Source of the DNA: Massilia agrisoli
GTDB lineage: Bacteria; Pseudomonadota; Gammaproteobacteria; Burkholderiales; Burkholderiaceae_D
DNA length: 64,000 nucleotides
Direction of reading: 5' to 3'
Assembly (NCBI RefSeq): GCF_020831365.1
Contig: NZ_JAJHPV010000004.1
Coordinates: 513,740 to 577,739 of the forward strand
A program made the position numbers and the translations under genes. Positions 35,160 to 43,765 of this stretch are shown here, piece after piece. Numbering within the stretch: position 1 is the stretch's first letter; every line of letters begins with the position of its first letter. The notes under the pieces were generated by a model. The model saw only the letters and a program-made list of their open reading frames with translations, was not told the origin of the DNA and did not search any database.

Positions 35160-35163
35160 GCCC

Positions 35164-35823
35164 ATGTCATACATCCTTGAGGCACTCAAAAAAGCGCAGG
35201 CGGAACGCGAGCTCGGTTCTGCGCCGACCATCCATGCAGCGCCAGTTCACGCCGCGCCTGTGCGTGCGGCCGCCAGCCGCAAGCCACTGCTGGTCGGCCT
35301 CGGTGCAGGTGCGCTGATCGCCGGCGTGGCGGCGTTTGCGGTGCTGCGCCAAAGCGCGCCGCCGCCGCCGCAGCCGCAGCCGATGGTTGTCGCCACCGCG
35401 CCGGCGCCGCAGCAGCCCGTCGTCGCAGCCCCGCCTGCGCCACCGGTTGCCGAGGCGCCGCCCGCGCCAAAACCGCCGGTGGCCGCTGCGAAGCCATCCG
35501 AACCAAAGCCGCAACCCAGGCCCGAGCGCGCCGAGGCCCCGGCGCGGCCTGACCCCGCGCCAGTTGCGGCGGTTGCGCCGGCGCCGGTCGAGGACAGCGC
35601 GCCGCCGCTTGGCCAGCTGCCCGAAGCCATCCAGCGCGAAGTGCCGCAGATCGCCGTCGGCGGCTACATCTATTCCGCCAATCCGGCCGACCGCCTCCTC
35701 CTGATCGACAAGGTGCTGCGGCGCGAAGGCGAGGAGGTGGCGCCCGGCCTGGTCCTGGAGCGGCTGCTGCCCAAGGCCGCGGTGATGAACTACCGCGGCT
35801 ACCGTTACCGCCTCCCGTACTAG
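35164..35823 (+). CDS. gspB: GspB/ExeB-type general secretion protein
   Basis: A 219-residue bitopic protein: MSYILEALKKAQAERELGSA is the characteristic cytoplasmic N-terminus, and LLVGLGAGALIAGVAAFAVL the membrane helix (about 43-62). A long Pro/Ala linker (about 65-145) follows, then the C-terminal GspB domain with VGGYIYSANPADRLLLIDKV and a YRGYRYRLPY end. It acts with GspA at the cell wall for secretin assembly. It starts 4 bases after gspA. Confidence 0.9.
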   Translation: MSYILEALKKAQAERELGSAPTIHAAPVHAAPVRAAASRKPLLVGLGAGALIAGVAAFAVLRQSAPPPPQPQPMVVATAPAPQQPVVAAPPAPPVAEAPPAPKPPVAAAKPSEPKPQPRPERAEAPARPDPAPVAAVAPAPVEDSAPPLGQLPEAIQREVPQIAVGGYIYSANPADRLLLIDKVLRREGEEVAPGLVLERLLPKAAVMNYRGYRYRLPY

Positions 35824-35835
35824 AAAGCGCCGAAC

Positions 35836-36366
35836 ATGCAGAACGAAACACAGCCCGGACAGGTGCTGGGCGTGGTCGGCTGGTCCGGCAGCGGCAAGAC
35901 CACCTTGCTCGAATACCTGGTGGCGCGGCTGGCCGCGCGCGGCCTGCGCATCAACGTCGTCAAGCACAGCCACCATGACATCCCGCTGGAGCCCCCGCAC
36001 AAGGACAGCGCGCGCCTGCGCATGGCCGGTGCTGCCGAAGTGATGATCGCGTCGCCATTCCGGGTGGCCGTCATGCGCGAACTGCGCGGGGCGGCCGAGC
36101 CATCGCTCGCCGAACACCTGCAGCGGCTCGCCGCGGCCGACCTGACACTGGTCGAGGGGTATAAATGGGAGCCGATTCCAAAGCTGGAAGTGCACCGGCC
36201 CGCCCTCGGCCAGCCGGCGCTGTACCCGGACGACCCGGGCATCGTCGCCGTCGCCAGCGACGCCACCCGTCCGGCGCAGCTGCGCGATGGGGTCGAGTGG
36301 CTCGACCTGAACGACCAGCCAGCCATTTTGGCCTGGCTTGAGCGGCGCCTGCCTAAAGTTCCCTAA
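35836..36366 (+). CDS. mobB: Molybdopterin-guanine dinucleotide biosynthesis adaptor MobB
   Basis: A 176-residue P-loop GTPase: [20 protein letters not shown] holds the Walker [21 protein letters not shown] the conserved His/Asp-rich MobB motif, and [20 protein letters not shown] the Walker-B-like region. MobB assists MobA in making MGD for molybdoenzymes. It lies 12 bases after gspB and may be co-transcribed, but no other moa/mob gene is present. Confidence 0.94.
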   Translation: MQNETQPGQVLGVVGWSGSGKTTLLEYLVARLAARGLRINVVKHSHHDIPLEPPHKDSARLRMAGAAEVMIASPFRVAVMRELRGAAEPSLAEHLQRLAAADLTLVEGYKWEPIPKLEVHRPALGQPALYPDDPGIVAVASDATRPAQLRDGVEWLDLNDQPAILAWLERRLPKVP

Positions 36367-36410
36367 AAACCTGCCGTAACAAGGGGATAGCCCCTCATTC
36401 GGAGAACGAC

Positions 36411-36611
36411 ATGGACGTTGCCGCAATTGCAAAATTATCGAGCTCGATCGCAGAAACCGGCAATCGCCAGGAAGTGCAAGCCGCCGTCCTCAAGCGCGCG
36501 CTGCAGATCGAAGGCTCCACAGCTACCCAGCTGATCGATGCCGTAAAGACAGTGCCATCGGTGCAGAACCTGCCTTCAAACCTCGGCAACACCATCAATA
36601 CCACGGCCTGA
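36411..36611 (+). CDS. YjfB-family putative motility protein
   Basis: A 66-residue protein: MDVAAIAKLSSSIAETGNRQ, EVQAAVLKRALQIEGSTATQ and LIDAVKTVPSVQNLPSNLGN. It matches the YjfB family of small proteins often named putative motility protein on the basis of SigD-type control in Bacillus; the role is unknown. GGAG six bases before the ATG supports the start. It lies between mobB and the bufferin-type peptide gene; whether it belongs with either is not clear. Confidence 0.75.
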   Translation: MDVAAIAKLSSSIAETGNRQEVQAAVLKRALQIEGSTATQLIDAVKTVPSVQNLPSNLGNTINTTA

Positions 36612-36686
36612 ACTCCATTCATGGTACGGCTGTGTTTGTACCGCAAAAAACGCGGTAGAATCCGCCATCCAACTAAGGAGAGCTCC

Positions 36687-36968
36687 ATGAACAAACGTCA
36701 AGCCATGATCGCCGCTGCCCTTGCAGGCATGTGCGCAGCAGCCAGCAGCACCGCATTTGCACATAACCACGGTTCCGACAAGGCCGAAAAGGTCGAGCAG
36801 GAAAAGTGCTTCGGCATCGCCAAAACCGGCCAGAACGACTGCGCCAGCTCGAACGGCTCGCACAGCTGCGCCGGCCAGGCCAAGACCGACAACGATGCCA
36901 CCGAATGGAAGTACGTCGCCAAGGGCACGTGCGAGAAGGCCGGCGGCAAGCTGCCCGAGAAAAAGTAA
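36687..36968 (+). CDS. bufA1: Bufferin-type precursor peptide (DUF2282)
   Basis: A 93-residue DUF2282 protein. A signal peptide ([20 protein letters not shown] ... AFA, cleavage near 25) is followed by a His/charged stretch ([15 protein letters not shown]) and the core with four cysteines: C41 ([13 protein letters not shown]), C52, C61 (HSCAG) and C82 (KGTCEK). Spacing and surrounding residues are the family's. In characterised bufferins, cysteines of this core are modified by the DUF692 enzyme and the exported product binds copper; modification here is inferred from the neighbour. AAGGAG precedes the ATG and the maturase gene starts 9 bases after the stop. Confidence 0.9.
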   Translation: MNKRQAMIAAALAGMCAAASSTAFAHNHGSDKAEKVEQEKCFGIAKTGQNDCASSNGSHSCAGQAKTDNDATEWKYVAKGTCEKAGGKLPEKK

Positions 36969-36977
36969 TTCCCCTCT

Positions 36978-38630
36978 GTGACAGCAGAACTGCGCGCAGG
37001 ACTGGCGCCGGCCAACCATGCCGGCGTCGGGCTGCGCGCCCCGCATTACCGCGATTTTCTTGAGCAACGGCCGAAGGTAGGCTGGCTCGAAGTCCACACC
37101 GAAAATTTCCTCAACCGTTCCGGCTGGGACTGGCACGTCCTGGGCCAGCTCCGGCGCGACTATCCGGTCAGCCTGCATGGTGTCGGGCTTGGCCTTGGCT
37201 CGGCGCGGGGTTTCTCCGAACATCACCTTGAAAGGGTGCGCGCGCTGGTCGCCGATGTCGATCCGATGCTGGTGTCCGAGCATCTGTGCTGGGGCGCCGT
37301 CCACGACCGCAACCTGAACGACCTGCTGCCGCTGGCGCTGGATGACGCCGCGCTGGACCTGCTGTGCGAGCGGGTAGGGCGGGTGCAAGACCTGCTGGGC
37401 CGGCAAATATTGCTGGAAAACGTATCGACCTACGTCCGCTTCCGTTCCGACCAGATGAGCGAAGCGCAATTCATGGCGGCGCTGTCGCGGCGCACTGGCT
37501 GCCTGCTGCTGCTCGATGTGAACAACCTCTGGGTCAACCAGTGCAACCACGGGGAGGACGCGCTGGCGGCGATCGCCGCAATTGCGCCGGGCAGCGTCGG
37601 CGAAATCCACCTGGCCGGGCACATGGTGACGCCGGCCGCCGTCATCGACCATCACGGCGCCGAGGTCGCGCCCGAGGTATGGGCGTTGTACAAGGCGGCG
37701 CTGGGCCGGTTCGGCAGGGTGCCGACGCTGGTCGAGTGGGATACGGACCTGCCTGCGCTAGAGGTGCTGCTGGGCGAGGCGCGCAAGGCCGATGCGATTG
37801 CTTCCGGCTTCGCTGTCCAGCCTGCCATTGCCCCGCCGCACGCCAATGCACGCAGCGCCGCCGCGCCCGATGTCGATAGTTCCACGCAGGAATTGTTTGC
37901 CCGTGCATTGTTCGATGCCGGGCGCGAGGCGGAGGTGCTGGGACATTTCACCAACGGCGATGCCGACCGGTTCGGGCTGTACCGCGGCAACCTCACCGTG
38001 ACCTGGGACAAGGTGCTGTCCGCCGCCTATCCGGTCATCCGCCAGCTGCTCGGCGACGAGTTCTTTACGGCGCTGAGCCGCGCCTTTGGCATGGCCCATC
38101 CCTCCGTGGACGCCGACCTGAACAACTTTGGCGCAGGCTTTGCCGCCTTCCTCGAGCGCTTCGAGCACGTGGCGCAGTATCCCTACCTGCCTGACATGGC
38201 GCGTTTCGAATGGGCGCTGCACCGCAGCCATTTTGCGCCCGATGCGCAGCCCGTTACCGCCGCGCAACTTGGCTCGCTCGACCCCACCCGTTTCGAGGCG
38301 GCGCGCGCCGCCCTGCACCCGGCCTGCACGCTGTTCGCCTCCGACTGGGCCATCCTCCCGCTGTGGCAGGCGCACCAGGCTGGCAGCGGCGTCGGCTTCC
38401 CGCAAGACATGGCCCAACCGTCGTGTGGCGTGATCGCGCGGCCGCGATGGAAAACCGAGGTGGCGGCGCTGCCGGCATCGGCCTTTGCCGCCTTAAAAGT
38501 ACTGGGCGAGGGCGGCAACGTTGGCGCCGCACTGGACGCGGCGTTCGCCATCGACGACGATTTCGACGTACCCGCCCACCTGGCGCAGTGGATGGCGCTG
38601 GGGGTGTTCAGTTCGCTGGAAGAGGAGTAG
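36978..38630 (+). CDS. bufBC: Fused bufferin maturase: DUF692 (MNIO, BufB) + DUF2063 (BufC)
   Basis: A 550-residue fusion. Residues 1-275 are a DUF692 multinuclear non-haem iron oxidase with the expected metal ligands: H40 and E42 (LEVHTENF), H67 (SLHGVG), E101/H102 (SEHLCW), E147/N148 (LENVS), D180/N183 (LLDVNNLW), H211/H215 (IHLAGH), H225 and E253 (VEWD). A linker of about 25 residues leads to a DUF2063 domain (about 303-545; [51 protein letters not shown]), the partner that binds precursor leaders. In known bufferin operons these are separate genes. The start is GTG, 9 bases after bufA1, with no clear ribosome binding site, so coupling is likely. Confidence 0.9.
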   Translation: MTAELRAGLAPANHAGVGLRAPHYRDFLEQRPKVGWLEVHTENFLNRSGWDWHVLGQLRRDYPVSLHGVGLGLGSARGFSEHHLERVRALVADVDPMLVSEHLCWGAVHDRNLNDLLPLALDDAALDLLCERVGRVQDLLGRQILLENVSTYVRFRSDQMSEAQFMAALSRRTGCLLLLDVNNLWVNQCNHGEDALAAIAAIAPGSVGEIHLAGHMVTPAAVIDHHGAEVAPEVWALYKAALGRFGRVPTLVEWDTDLPALEVLLGEARKADAIASGFAVQPAIAPPHANARSAAAPDVDSSTQELFARALFDAGREAEVLGHFTNGDADRFGLYRGNLTVTWDKVLSAAYPVIRQLLGDEFFTALSRAFGMAHPSVDADLNNFGAGFAAFLERFEHVAQYPYLPDMARFEWALHRSHFAPDAQPVTAAQLGSLDPTRFEAARAALHPACTLFASDWAILPLWQAHQAGSGVGFPQDMAQPSCGVIARPRWKTEVAALPASAFAALKVLGEGGNVGAALDAAFAIDDDFDVPAHLAQWMALGVFSSLEEE

Positions 38631-38635
38631 GGGAT

Positions 38636-38658
38636 GCGGCGCCGGCCCCCGGCGCCGC
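38636..38658. terminator. Strong GC hairpin after bufBC
   Basis: GCGGCGCCGG and CCGGCGCCGC are perfect reverse complements around CCC, starting five bases beyond the bufBC stop. No T-run follows, so it may be a Rho-assisted terminator or a stabilising stem between convergent genes. Confidence 0.6.
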
Positions 38659-38678
38659 ACTGGACTTGCGGAAACTAC

Positions 38679-38963
38679 TCAGTGGAATGCACGCAGGATG
38701 CGCGCTTCGCCGGACTGGTCGGCGTGCTGGTTTGCTGCGGCATTGGTCGCTTCGATCATGCGCGATAGCTGGGCGTCTTCGAACCGCGCCAATTCCTCGG
38801 TTGCGGCGTTGAGCGCATGCGCCAGCTTGGCGCGTGCGTTCTGGTAAATCACACTGGTGTATTGGTCGGTGTTCTTGAGCAGTTCCTCCGCATTTTCGAT
38901 GACGAGTCGCAGGTCTCCAATGAGCCTTTCCTGCGTCTGAGACCTTTCTTGAGGGCTATTCAT
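38679..38963 (-). CDS. DUF883 (ElaB/YqjD-like) protein lacking the membrane anchor
   Basis: A 94-residue helical protein: RLIGDLRLVIENAEELLKNT then YTSVIYQNARAKLAHALNAA is the N-terminal motif of ElaB/YqjD proteins, which bind ribosomes at the inner membrane in stationary phase. Those end in a GxxxGxxxG transmembrane helix; this one instead ends IEATNAAANQHADQSGEARI LRAFH with no hydrophobic segment, so it is probably soluble or truncated. GAGGAG upstream of the ATG at 38963 sets the start. Confidence 0.7.
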   Translation of the reverse strand: MNSPQERSQTQERLIGDLRLVIENAEELLKNTDQYTSVIYQNARAKLAHALNAATEELARFEDAQLSRMIEATNAAANQHADQSGEARILRAFH

Positions 38964-39129
38964 GGCGGCCTCCTCCAACGGTTGATCATGGTTACAATAT
39001 AAACAAGCAAGAACGGCTGAGTTTGTCTGCGCGCAAATGAATGCGGGCACTTATTCCGGGGCCAAAGCCCCGCCAGATCCTTGCGTTATTTCCCTCGCTT
39101 ACCCGTCAACCGCAACGCCGCAGCACTGC

Positions 39130-39342
39130 TTACTGCACGCGAATACGCACGTCGCCGACACTGACGGTCTGGCCCGAGCGGATCTTCGCGGTCTTGCGCA
39201 ATTCGCGCTTCCCATCGACGGCAACGACGCCGCTCGCGACCATGTTCTTTCCGGCGCCGCCGCTGTCGCACAAGCCAGCCAGTTTCAGCAGCTGGTTGAG
39301 CTCGACGAACTCGCCTTCCAGATCAAAAGTGACGTTTTGCAT
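39130..39342 (-). CDS. S4-domain RNA-binding protein (YbcJ-like)
   Basis: A 70-residue protein consisting of one S4 domain: FVELNQLLKLAGLCDSGGAG, KNMVASGVVAVDGKRELRKT and SGQTVSVGDVRIRVQ. YbcJ-type proteins are small stand-alone S4 domains predicted to bind structured RNA; no function is established. GAGGA lies seven bases before the ATG. It is downstream of the opposite-facing DUF883 gene region and ahead of fumC on the same strand. Confidence 0.88.
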   Translation of the reverse strand: MQNVTFDLEGEFVELNQLLKLAGLCDSGGAGKNMVASGVVAVDGKRELRKTAKIRSGQTVSVGDVRIRVQ

Positions 39343-39382
39343 TCTATCCTCGATTAAAATTGTTGGTTTTTTGATACGTAAA

Positions 39383-40780
39383 TCAGGCAGGCGGTGCGGG
39401 GTGGGTCATGTCCATCGGGACGATCCATTCGCTGAATTCCTGCTCCGTCACATAGCCCAGCGCCAACGCGGCTTCCTTCAAGGTGGAGCCTTCGTGCTGC
39501 GCCTTCTTGGCAATCTGGGCCGCGCGATCATAGCCGATGTGCGGCGCCAGTGCAGTCACCAGCATCAGCGAGCGCTCCATCAGTTCGCCGATGCGCGCGT
39601 GGTTCGGCTCGATCCCGCGCGCGCAATGCTCGTCGAACGAGCGCATGCCGTCGCCCAGCAGGCGCGCGCTCTGCAAGAAATTGTGCGCGATCATCGGCTT
39701 GAACACATTCAGTTCGAAGTTGCCCGAGGCGCCGCCAATGGTGATCGCCACGTCGTTGCCGAACACCTGGCAGCACAGCATGGTCAGCGCCTCGCACTGG
39801 GTCGGATTGACCTTTCCCGGCATGATGGAACTGCCTGGCTCGTTTTCCGGAATCGTGATTTCGCCCAGGCCGGAACGCGGTCCGGACGCCATCCAGCGCA
39901 CATCGTTGGCGATCTTCATGAGCGCGGTGGCAAGGGTTTTGAAGGCGCCATGGGCTGCGACGAGTGCGTCGTGGCCGGCCAGCGCGGCAAACTTGTTCGG
40001 CGCGCTCTTGAAGGCTAACCCGGTGCGCGAGCCCAGCTCGGCTGCGATGCGGGGCGCGAAGTCAGGGTGGGCGTTGAGTCCTGTCCCTACCGCCGTGCCG
40101 CCGGCGGCCAGTTGTAGCAGGCCGGGCAAGGTTGCCTTGATCATCTGCTCGGCGTATTCCAGCTGCGCGACATAGCCGGAGAATTCCTGCCCCAGGGTCA
40201 GCGGGGTCGCGTCCTGGAGGTGGGTACGGCCGATCTTGACGATGTCGGAAAACTCGCGCGCCTTGACAGCCAGGGTGCCCCGCAGCTGCGCCAGCGCGGG
40301 CAGCAGGTTCCTGGCCACCGCCTGGGCGGCGGCCACGTGCATGGCGGTGGGGAAGATATCGTTGGACGACTGTCCCATGTTGACCTGGTCGTTGGGGTGC
40401 AGCAGGCGCGCTTCGCCCCGTTCGCCGCCCATCAGCTCGGATGCGCGGTTGGCCAGCACCTCGTTCATGTTCATATTGCTCTGGGTGCCAGAGCCGGTCT
40501 GCCAGACGACCAGCGGGAATTCGTCCGGATGCCGGCCGTCGAGCACTTCCAGCGCGGCCTGCATGATGGCGTCGGCCTTGTCGGCCGGCAGCAGGCCGAG
40601 CGAGCGGTTGACGGCGGCGGCGGCGCGTTTCACTTCCGCCAGCGCGTTGACCAGTTCGGCCGGCATCCGTTCGCTCGAAATGTGGAAATGTTCGAGCGAG
40701 CGTTGCGTCTGGGCTCCCCACAAGCGGTCCGCTGGCACGGCGATCGGGCCGAAACTGTCCTTCTCCATCCTGGTTTCCAT
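39383..40780 (-). CDS. fumC: Class II fumarate hydratase
   Basis: A 465-residue fumarase C (fumarate to malate, TCA cycle). Motifs: [60 protein letters not shown] and the family signature [16 protein letters not shown]. Length is normal. The ATG at 40780 has AGGAAAAA upstream; longer in-frame versions run antisense to the FimV-like gene and are not real. It is divergent from the FimV-like gene. Confidence 0.97.
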   Translation of the reverse strand: METRMEKDSFGPIAVPADRLWGAQTQRSLEHFHISSERMPAELVNALAEVKRAAAAVNRSLGLLPADKADAIMQAALEVLDGRHPDEFPLVVWQTGSGTQSNMNMNEVLANRASELMGGERGEARLLHPNDQVNMGQSSNDIFPTAMHVAAAQAVARNLLPALAQLRGTLAVKAREFSDIVKIGRTHLQDATPLTLGQEFSGYVAQLEYAEQMIKATLPGLLQLAAGGTAVGTGLNAHPDFAPRIAAELGSRTGLAFKSAPNKFAALAGHDALVAAHGAFKTLATALMKIANDVRWMASGPRSGLGEITIPENEPGSSIMPGKVNPTQCEALTMLCCQVFGNDVAITIGGASGNFELNVFKPMIAHNFLQSARLLGDGMRSFDEHCARGIEPNHARIGELMERSLMLVTALAPHIGYDRAAQIAKKAQHEGSTLKEAALALGYVTEQEFSEWIVPMDMTHPAPPA

Positions 40781-40892
40781 GGCGTTTTTCCTGTTATTGA
40801 TGAATTTTGCTAAAGAGTTTACTCCAACGCTCGTTAATGACGTCAGGGGCGCAAATTCGCGCTGCCTTCCCTTAGTCACTGGTCCAGATTCC

Positions 40893-41933
40893 ATGCCTCG
40901 TCGTTGCCTCGCCGTCCTCCTCCGCACCGCCAGTATGTTTGCCCTCAGCGGCGCGCTGGCCAGCGCCTTTGCGGTCGAACTGGGCGAAGTGATGGTGCGC
41001 TCGCACATCGGGCAGCCGCTGGTGGCGGACATCGAGCTGACCGGTTTCGCCACGGACGGCGCGGCGGTCGACGTACGCCTGGCGCATCCGAACGTGTTCC
41101 AGGCCGCCAATCTCAGCATGCATCCGGTGCTGTCGAGCGTGCGCATGTCGGTCATGCGGCGCGATGGCCGCCAGTTCCTGCACATGACGTCGATTGCGCC
41201 CGTCAACACCCAATACGTGCACCTGTTCCTCGACCTGGGCGAGGGCGGGCGACGCAATGTGCGCGCGGCCAGCCTGCCGCTGACCCCGGATCCGCGCCCG
41301 GCGCCGCCACCGGCTCCGGCGCCCGTGCCGGCCCCTGAGGCGAAGCCGTTGGCAGCGATCGCACCCGCGCCGACACCGGTTGCGCCACCGCCCAGGCCAG
41401 CGGCGCCGATGCCGAAAGCCGTGGCGCCCGCGGTGAAGCCGGCCCTTGGCGTCATCCCCGCAGCGGCTTGCCCCAAGCCCCGTTATACCGACGACGAGAT
41501 CCGCTCCTGCGCGACGCGCGACTACAAGAACGCCATGCTGTCTGCGCAGATTGTCGAACTGGAAGAAAAGGTCAAGGCCTTGCAAGCCGCGCTCGACGCC
41601 CCGGCCGGCCCCGCGCCGGCGTCCGTCCCCACGGCCGCTGCCATCAAGCCGGCCAAGGCTGGGCCGCCGCCGATCCGTACCGTCCCGCGCAAGAAGACCG
41701 CCCCCGCGCCGGTCGATGAAGCGCCATCCCCGTGGCTCTGGATTGGCGCGGCACTGGCGGCGTTGGCCGCCACGGCAGCGGCCCTGGTCCTTGTCCTGAA
41801 ACATCGCAGCAGGGGAAAAGTCGCGGCGCCAGAGCGCCCGAAGAGCAATATGATGGGACGCCTGCGTGATGCGATGCACCGCGACAAGGGGGGCAAAGCA
41901 CCCGCCGAGGCGGCCGAGGAAGTAGCGAATTGA
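40893..41933 (+). CDS. FimV-like N-terminal domain membrane protein (short form)
   Basis: A 346-residue protein: signal peptide to about residue 26 ([18 protein letters not shown]), then the FimV/HubP N-terminal beta domain [24 protein letters not shown] (about 27-130). A Pro/Ala linker follows, then a short helical segment with a coiled-coil tendency ([20 protein letters not shown]), one membrane helix ([20 protein letters not shown]) and a basic cytoplasmic tail. Full FimV proteins are far longer with a LysM motif and a large acidic cytoplasmic domain. This short form may be a polar or pilus-related relative (inference). An ATG at 40893 is the natural start. Confidence 0.78.
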   Translation: MPRRCLAVLLRTASMFALSGALASAFAVELGEVMVRSHIGQPLVADIELTGFATDGAAVDVRLAHPNVFQAANLSMHPVLSSVRMSVMRRDGRQFLHMTSIAPVNTQYVHLFLDLGEGGRRNVRAASLPLTPDPRPAPPPAPAPVPAPEAKPLAAIAPAPTPVAPPPRPAAPMPKAVAPAVKPALGVIPAAACPKPRYTDDEIRSCATRDYKNAMLSAQIVELEEKVKALQAALDAPAGPAPASVPTAAAIKPAKAGPPPIRTVPRKKTAPAPVDEAPSPWLWIGAALAALAATAAALVLVLKHRSRGKVAAPERPKSNMMGRLRDAMHRDKGGKAPAEAAEEVAN

Positions 41934-42284
41934 TTAATCTTAAGAAAAAGCAAAAAATACTTCGCGCGCATCCTGCGCAATCGCAAGAACTGGGCTATAC
42001 TCGGTTCCATGGTCTTCAAGGCCAACAAAACAGGGCACGGACCTGGCGCAGCCACCACCGATAGCGTGGCGCGACAAGCAGGTGATCGTTGAAGAAACGC
42101 CTGTCCTGGAAGCTGACTGCAAGGCTACGACGTCTTGCAGCCGCCGGATGCAACCGGCAACGAGGCGACGCCAGGAGATACCTGGTGTTCGCTCTCCAGA
42201 ATTCCTTCCTGTAGCAAACTCCCTCGTTCCAGCGCCAGCCCCTTCAGGGGCTACCATGCGTCATCGTTCCGCAACGACAAAAAC
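41934..42284. other. Intergenic region, no gene recognised, possible small RNA
   Basis: This gap of about 350 bases has an AT-rich start, a TATACT (41995-42000) that could be a -10 box, and ends at a strong palindromic terminator. A plus-strand frame at 42082-42333 shows no recognisable protein features and reads through the terminator. The layout fits an untranslated transcript of about 300 bases, but this is inference only. Confidence 0.3.
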
Positions 42285-42309
42285 AAAAAAGCGCCCGCGG
42301 GCGCTTTTG
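42285..42309. terminator. Bidirectional terminator downstream of fliT-like gene
   Basis: AAAAGCGCCCG and CGGGCGCTTTT form a perfect palindrome; on the minus strand it is followed by a T-rich tract (TTTTTTGTTTTTG), 20 bases beyond the fliT-like stop. Confidence 0.87.
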
Positions 42310-42329
42310 ATGTGTGGGCAGGATAGGGC

Positions 42330-42602
42330 TTAGTGCGCCATCACGTCCGACAGCTGCCACGGCTCGGTAATCTCGCGGATCGCGCGGTCGTTGGCCAGGA
42401 TCTGCTTGATCAGGTCGATCTTGCGCAGGCGGGCAGCGCCTGCCAGTGCCGGCACGCCGGTTTCCACGCCCGCAGCCTGTGCCGCGCACTCGGTTTCCAT
42501 CGCCGCCAGGCCATTCCAGTCGCCGGTTTTTGCGGCGCCTGCCATCTTGGCAGTCAGGCCAGCAATATTTTCGTACATCGAGAGGACTTCGTTGGAGGTC
42601 AT
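42330..42602 (-). CDS. fliT: FliT-like flagellar chaperone
   Basis: A 90-residue helical protein: MTSNEVLSMYENIAGLTAKM, GDWNGLAAMETECAAQAAGV and LIKQILANDRAIREITEPWQ. The last segment is the usual conserved C-terminal part of betaproteobacterial FliT (FliD chaperone and regulator). Normally fliT lies beside fliD/fliS; here it is isolated next to an HDOD gene. Assignment is by sequence pattern and is moderate. The ATG at 42602 was used; a longer version has no support. Confidence 0.7.
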   Translation of the reverse strand: MTSNEVLSMYENIAGLTAKMAGAAKTGDWNGLAAMETECAAQAAGVETGVPALAGAARLRKIDLIKQILANDRAIREITEPWQLSDVMAH

Positions 42603-42712
42603 GGGACACCTGGCCGATAGTTGGCGGATTACCGCGTGTCCCTCTATATCGGTGCCCATTTAGGAAACTTTAGGGTGACTATGCGATTTTCTGAAAATAA
42701 TTTTGCGGATTG

Positions 42713-43543
42713 TTATTTGATCAACTCTTCGAGCCCTGCGCTGAGCTCGGCCAGCGGCGGCATGTCCTCCAGCAGCCGCCCCGGTTCGAGCGCGAACAGG
42801 GCGGCAACCCCGGTTGGCGTTTCGCCGGCGATGTCGTCGGGCGCCTCCCGCGCTTCGTTCAGCTGGGCGCGCCATGCCGCCAGGTGGATGACGGCGGCGA
42901 GGCGGTCGGGCGGGGTTGCCTGGAGCGGGGCCGGGACCTCGCGAATGGTTCGCGTAAATACTGCTGGAAACTTCCAGCGTTGCGCCAGGCCCGCGCCCAC
43001 ATCGTAGAAGCTGAAGCCGAAAGCGCGCATTTCGTGCTGCATGCGTCCCGGGTCGTACGGTCCGACATCGTCATCGAGCTCCTGCGCTTGGGCTGGCATG
43101 CCGGCATGGATGATGACCAGGCCGATTGCATGCATCAGCCCGATCGTGAAGGCCAGGTCCGCGTCTTCGCCAGTTCTGCTCGCGATCCATCTTGCGGCAA
43201 CGGCAGTATTCAGGCTGTAGCGCCAGAAACGCTGCAGGTCGAGGCCGGGCGGTACGTCTTTGAACCCATTCACCAGGCCGCTGCTGATGACGAGCGTGCG
43301 CACGGTGACAAACCCCAGCATCCGCACCGCGTCATCGACGGTCGCCACGCTGCGCGACATCTTGTAGTACGCCGAGTTCGCCAGCCGCAGCAGTTTGGCG
43401 CTCAGTACCGGGTCGGCCGACAAGGTCCGCGTGATGTGCGCGACCGGTACGTCGGGGTCTTCAAAACTGTGGATCAGGTCTGCGAGAACCTTGGGCGCGG
43501 TCGGCAGGGCCTTGGGGTTATGGAGCAGTTCGTCCAGTGTCAT
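42713..43543 (-). CDS. HDOD-domain signalling protein
   Basis: A 276-residue HDOD protein. LPTAPKVLADLIHSFEDPDV, LSADPVLSAKLLRLANSAYY and VDDAVRMLGFVTVRTLVISS are the standard N-terminal elements, and FWRYSLNTAVAARWIASRTG, FTIGLMHAIGLVIIHAGMP mark the HD-like core, in which the catalytic HD pair is degenerate (LMHAIG). HDOD proteins regulate motility, biofilm and c-di-GMP signalling without hydrolase activity. The neighbouring fliT-like gene on the same strand hints at a motility link. GGAG precedes the ATG. Confidence 0.92.
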   Translation of the reverse strand: MTLDELLHNPKALPTAPKVLADLIHSFEDPDVPVAHITRTLSADPVLSAKLLRLANSAYYKMSRSVATVDDAVRMLGFVTVRTLVISSGLVNGFKDVPPGLDLQRFWRYSLNTAVAARWIASRTGEDADLAFTIGLMHAIGLVIIHAGMPAQAQELDDDVGPYDPGRMQHEMRAFGFSFYDVGAGLAQRWKFPAVFTRTIREVPAPLQATPPDRLAAVIHLAAWRAQLNEAREAPDDIAGETPTGVAALFALEPGRLLEDMPPLAELSAGLEELIK

Positions 43544-43639
43544 TCCAGCTTCTCCTCGTTGTCGCGAGCCACGCCCTGACTATATAGCGAATCCTGGCGC
43601 AGCGGTACAGGCTCGCGCACGGCCGGGGCATTCCGCGAT

Positions 43640-43719
43640 TTGTGCAGCCTGGCGCGGCATTGTGCAGCCTGTCGCAATTGCACGCCGCGCCGCGGCGGGC
43701 CCGCATACAGTGCAGTCTG
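43640..43719. repeat. Direct repeats GTGCAGYCTG upstream of the M1 peptidase
   Basis: TTGTGCAGCCTG occurs at 43640-43651 and 43660-43671 (20 bases apart) and GTGCAGTCTG at 43710-43719. They lie in the divergent gap between the HDOD and aminopeptidase genes, 50-125 bases before the latter's start, and may be regulator-binding sites. Confidence 0.5.
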
Positions 43720-43765
43720 GGGCGCTGCGGCATATGGCGCGACCGCACAATAAAAGAGAGACGAG

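Noticed and set aside
40236..40892. Upstream extension of the FimV-like frame
   Set aside because: It is antisense to fumC, and the signal peptide begins at the ATG at 40893.
40781..41476. Upstream extension of the fumC frame
   Set aside because: It is antisense to the FimV-like gene; normal FumC length starts at 40780.
42082..42333. Small plus-strand frame before the fliT-like gene
   Set aside because: It reads through a strong palindromic terminator and has no domain features.
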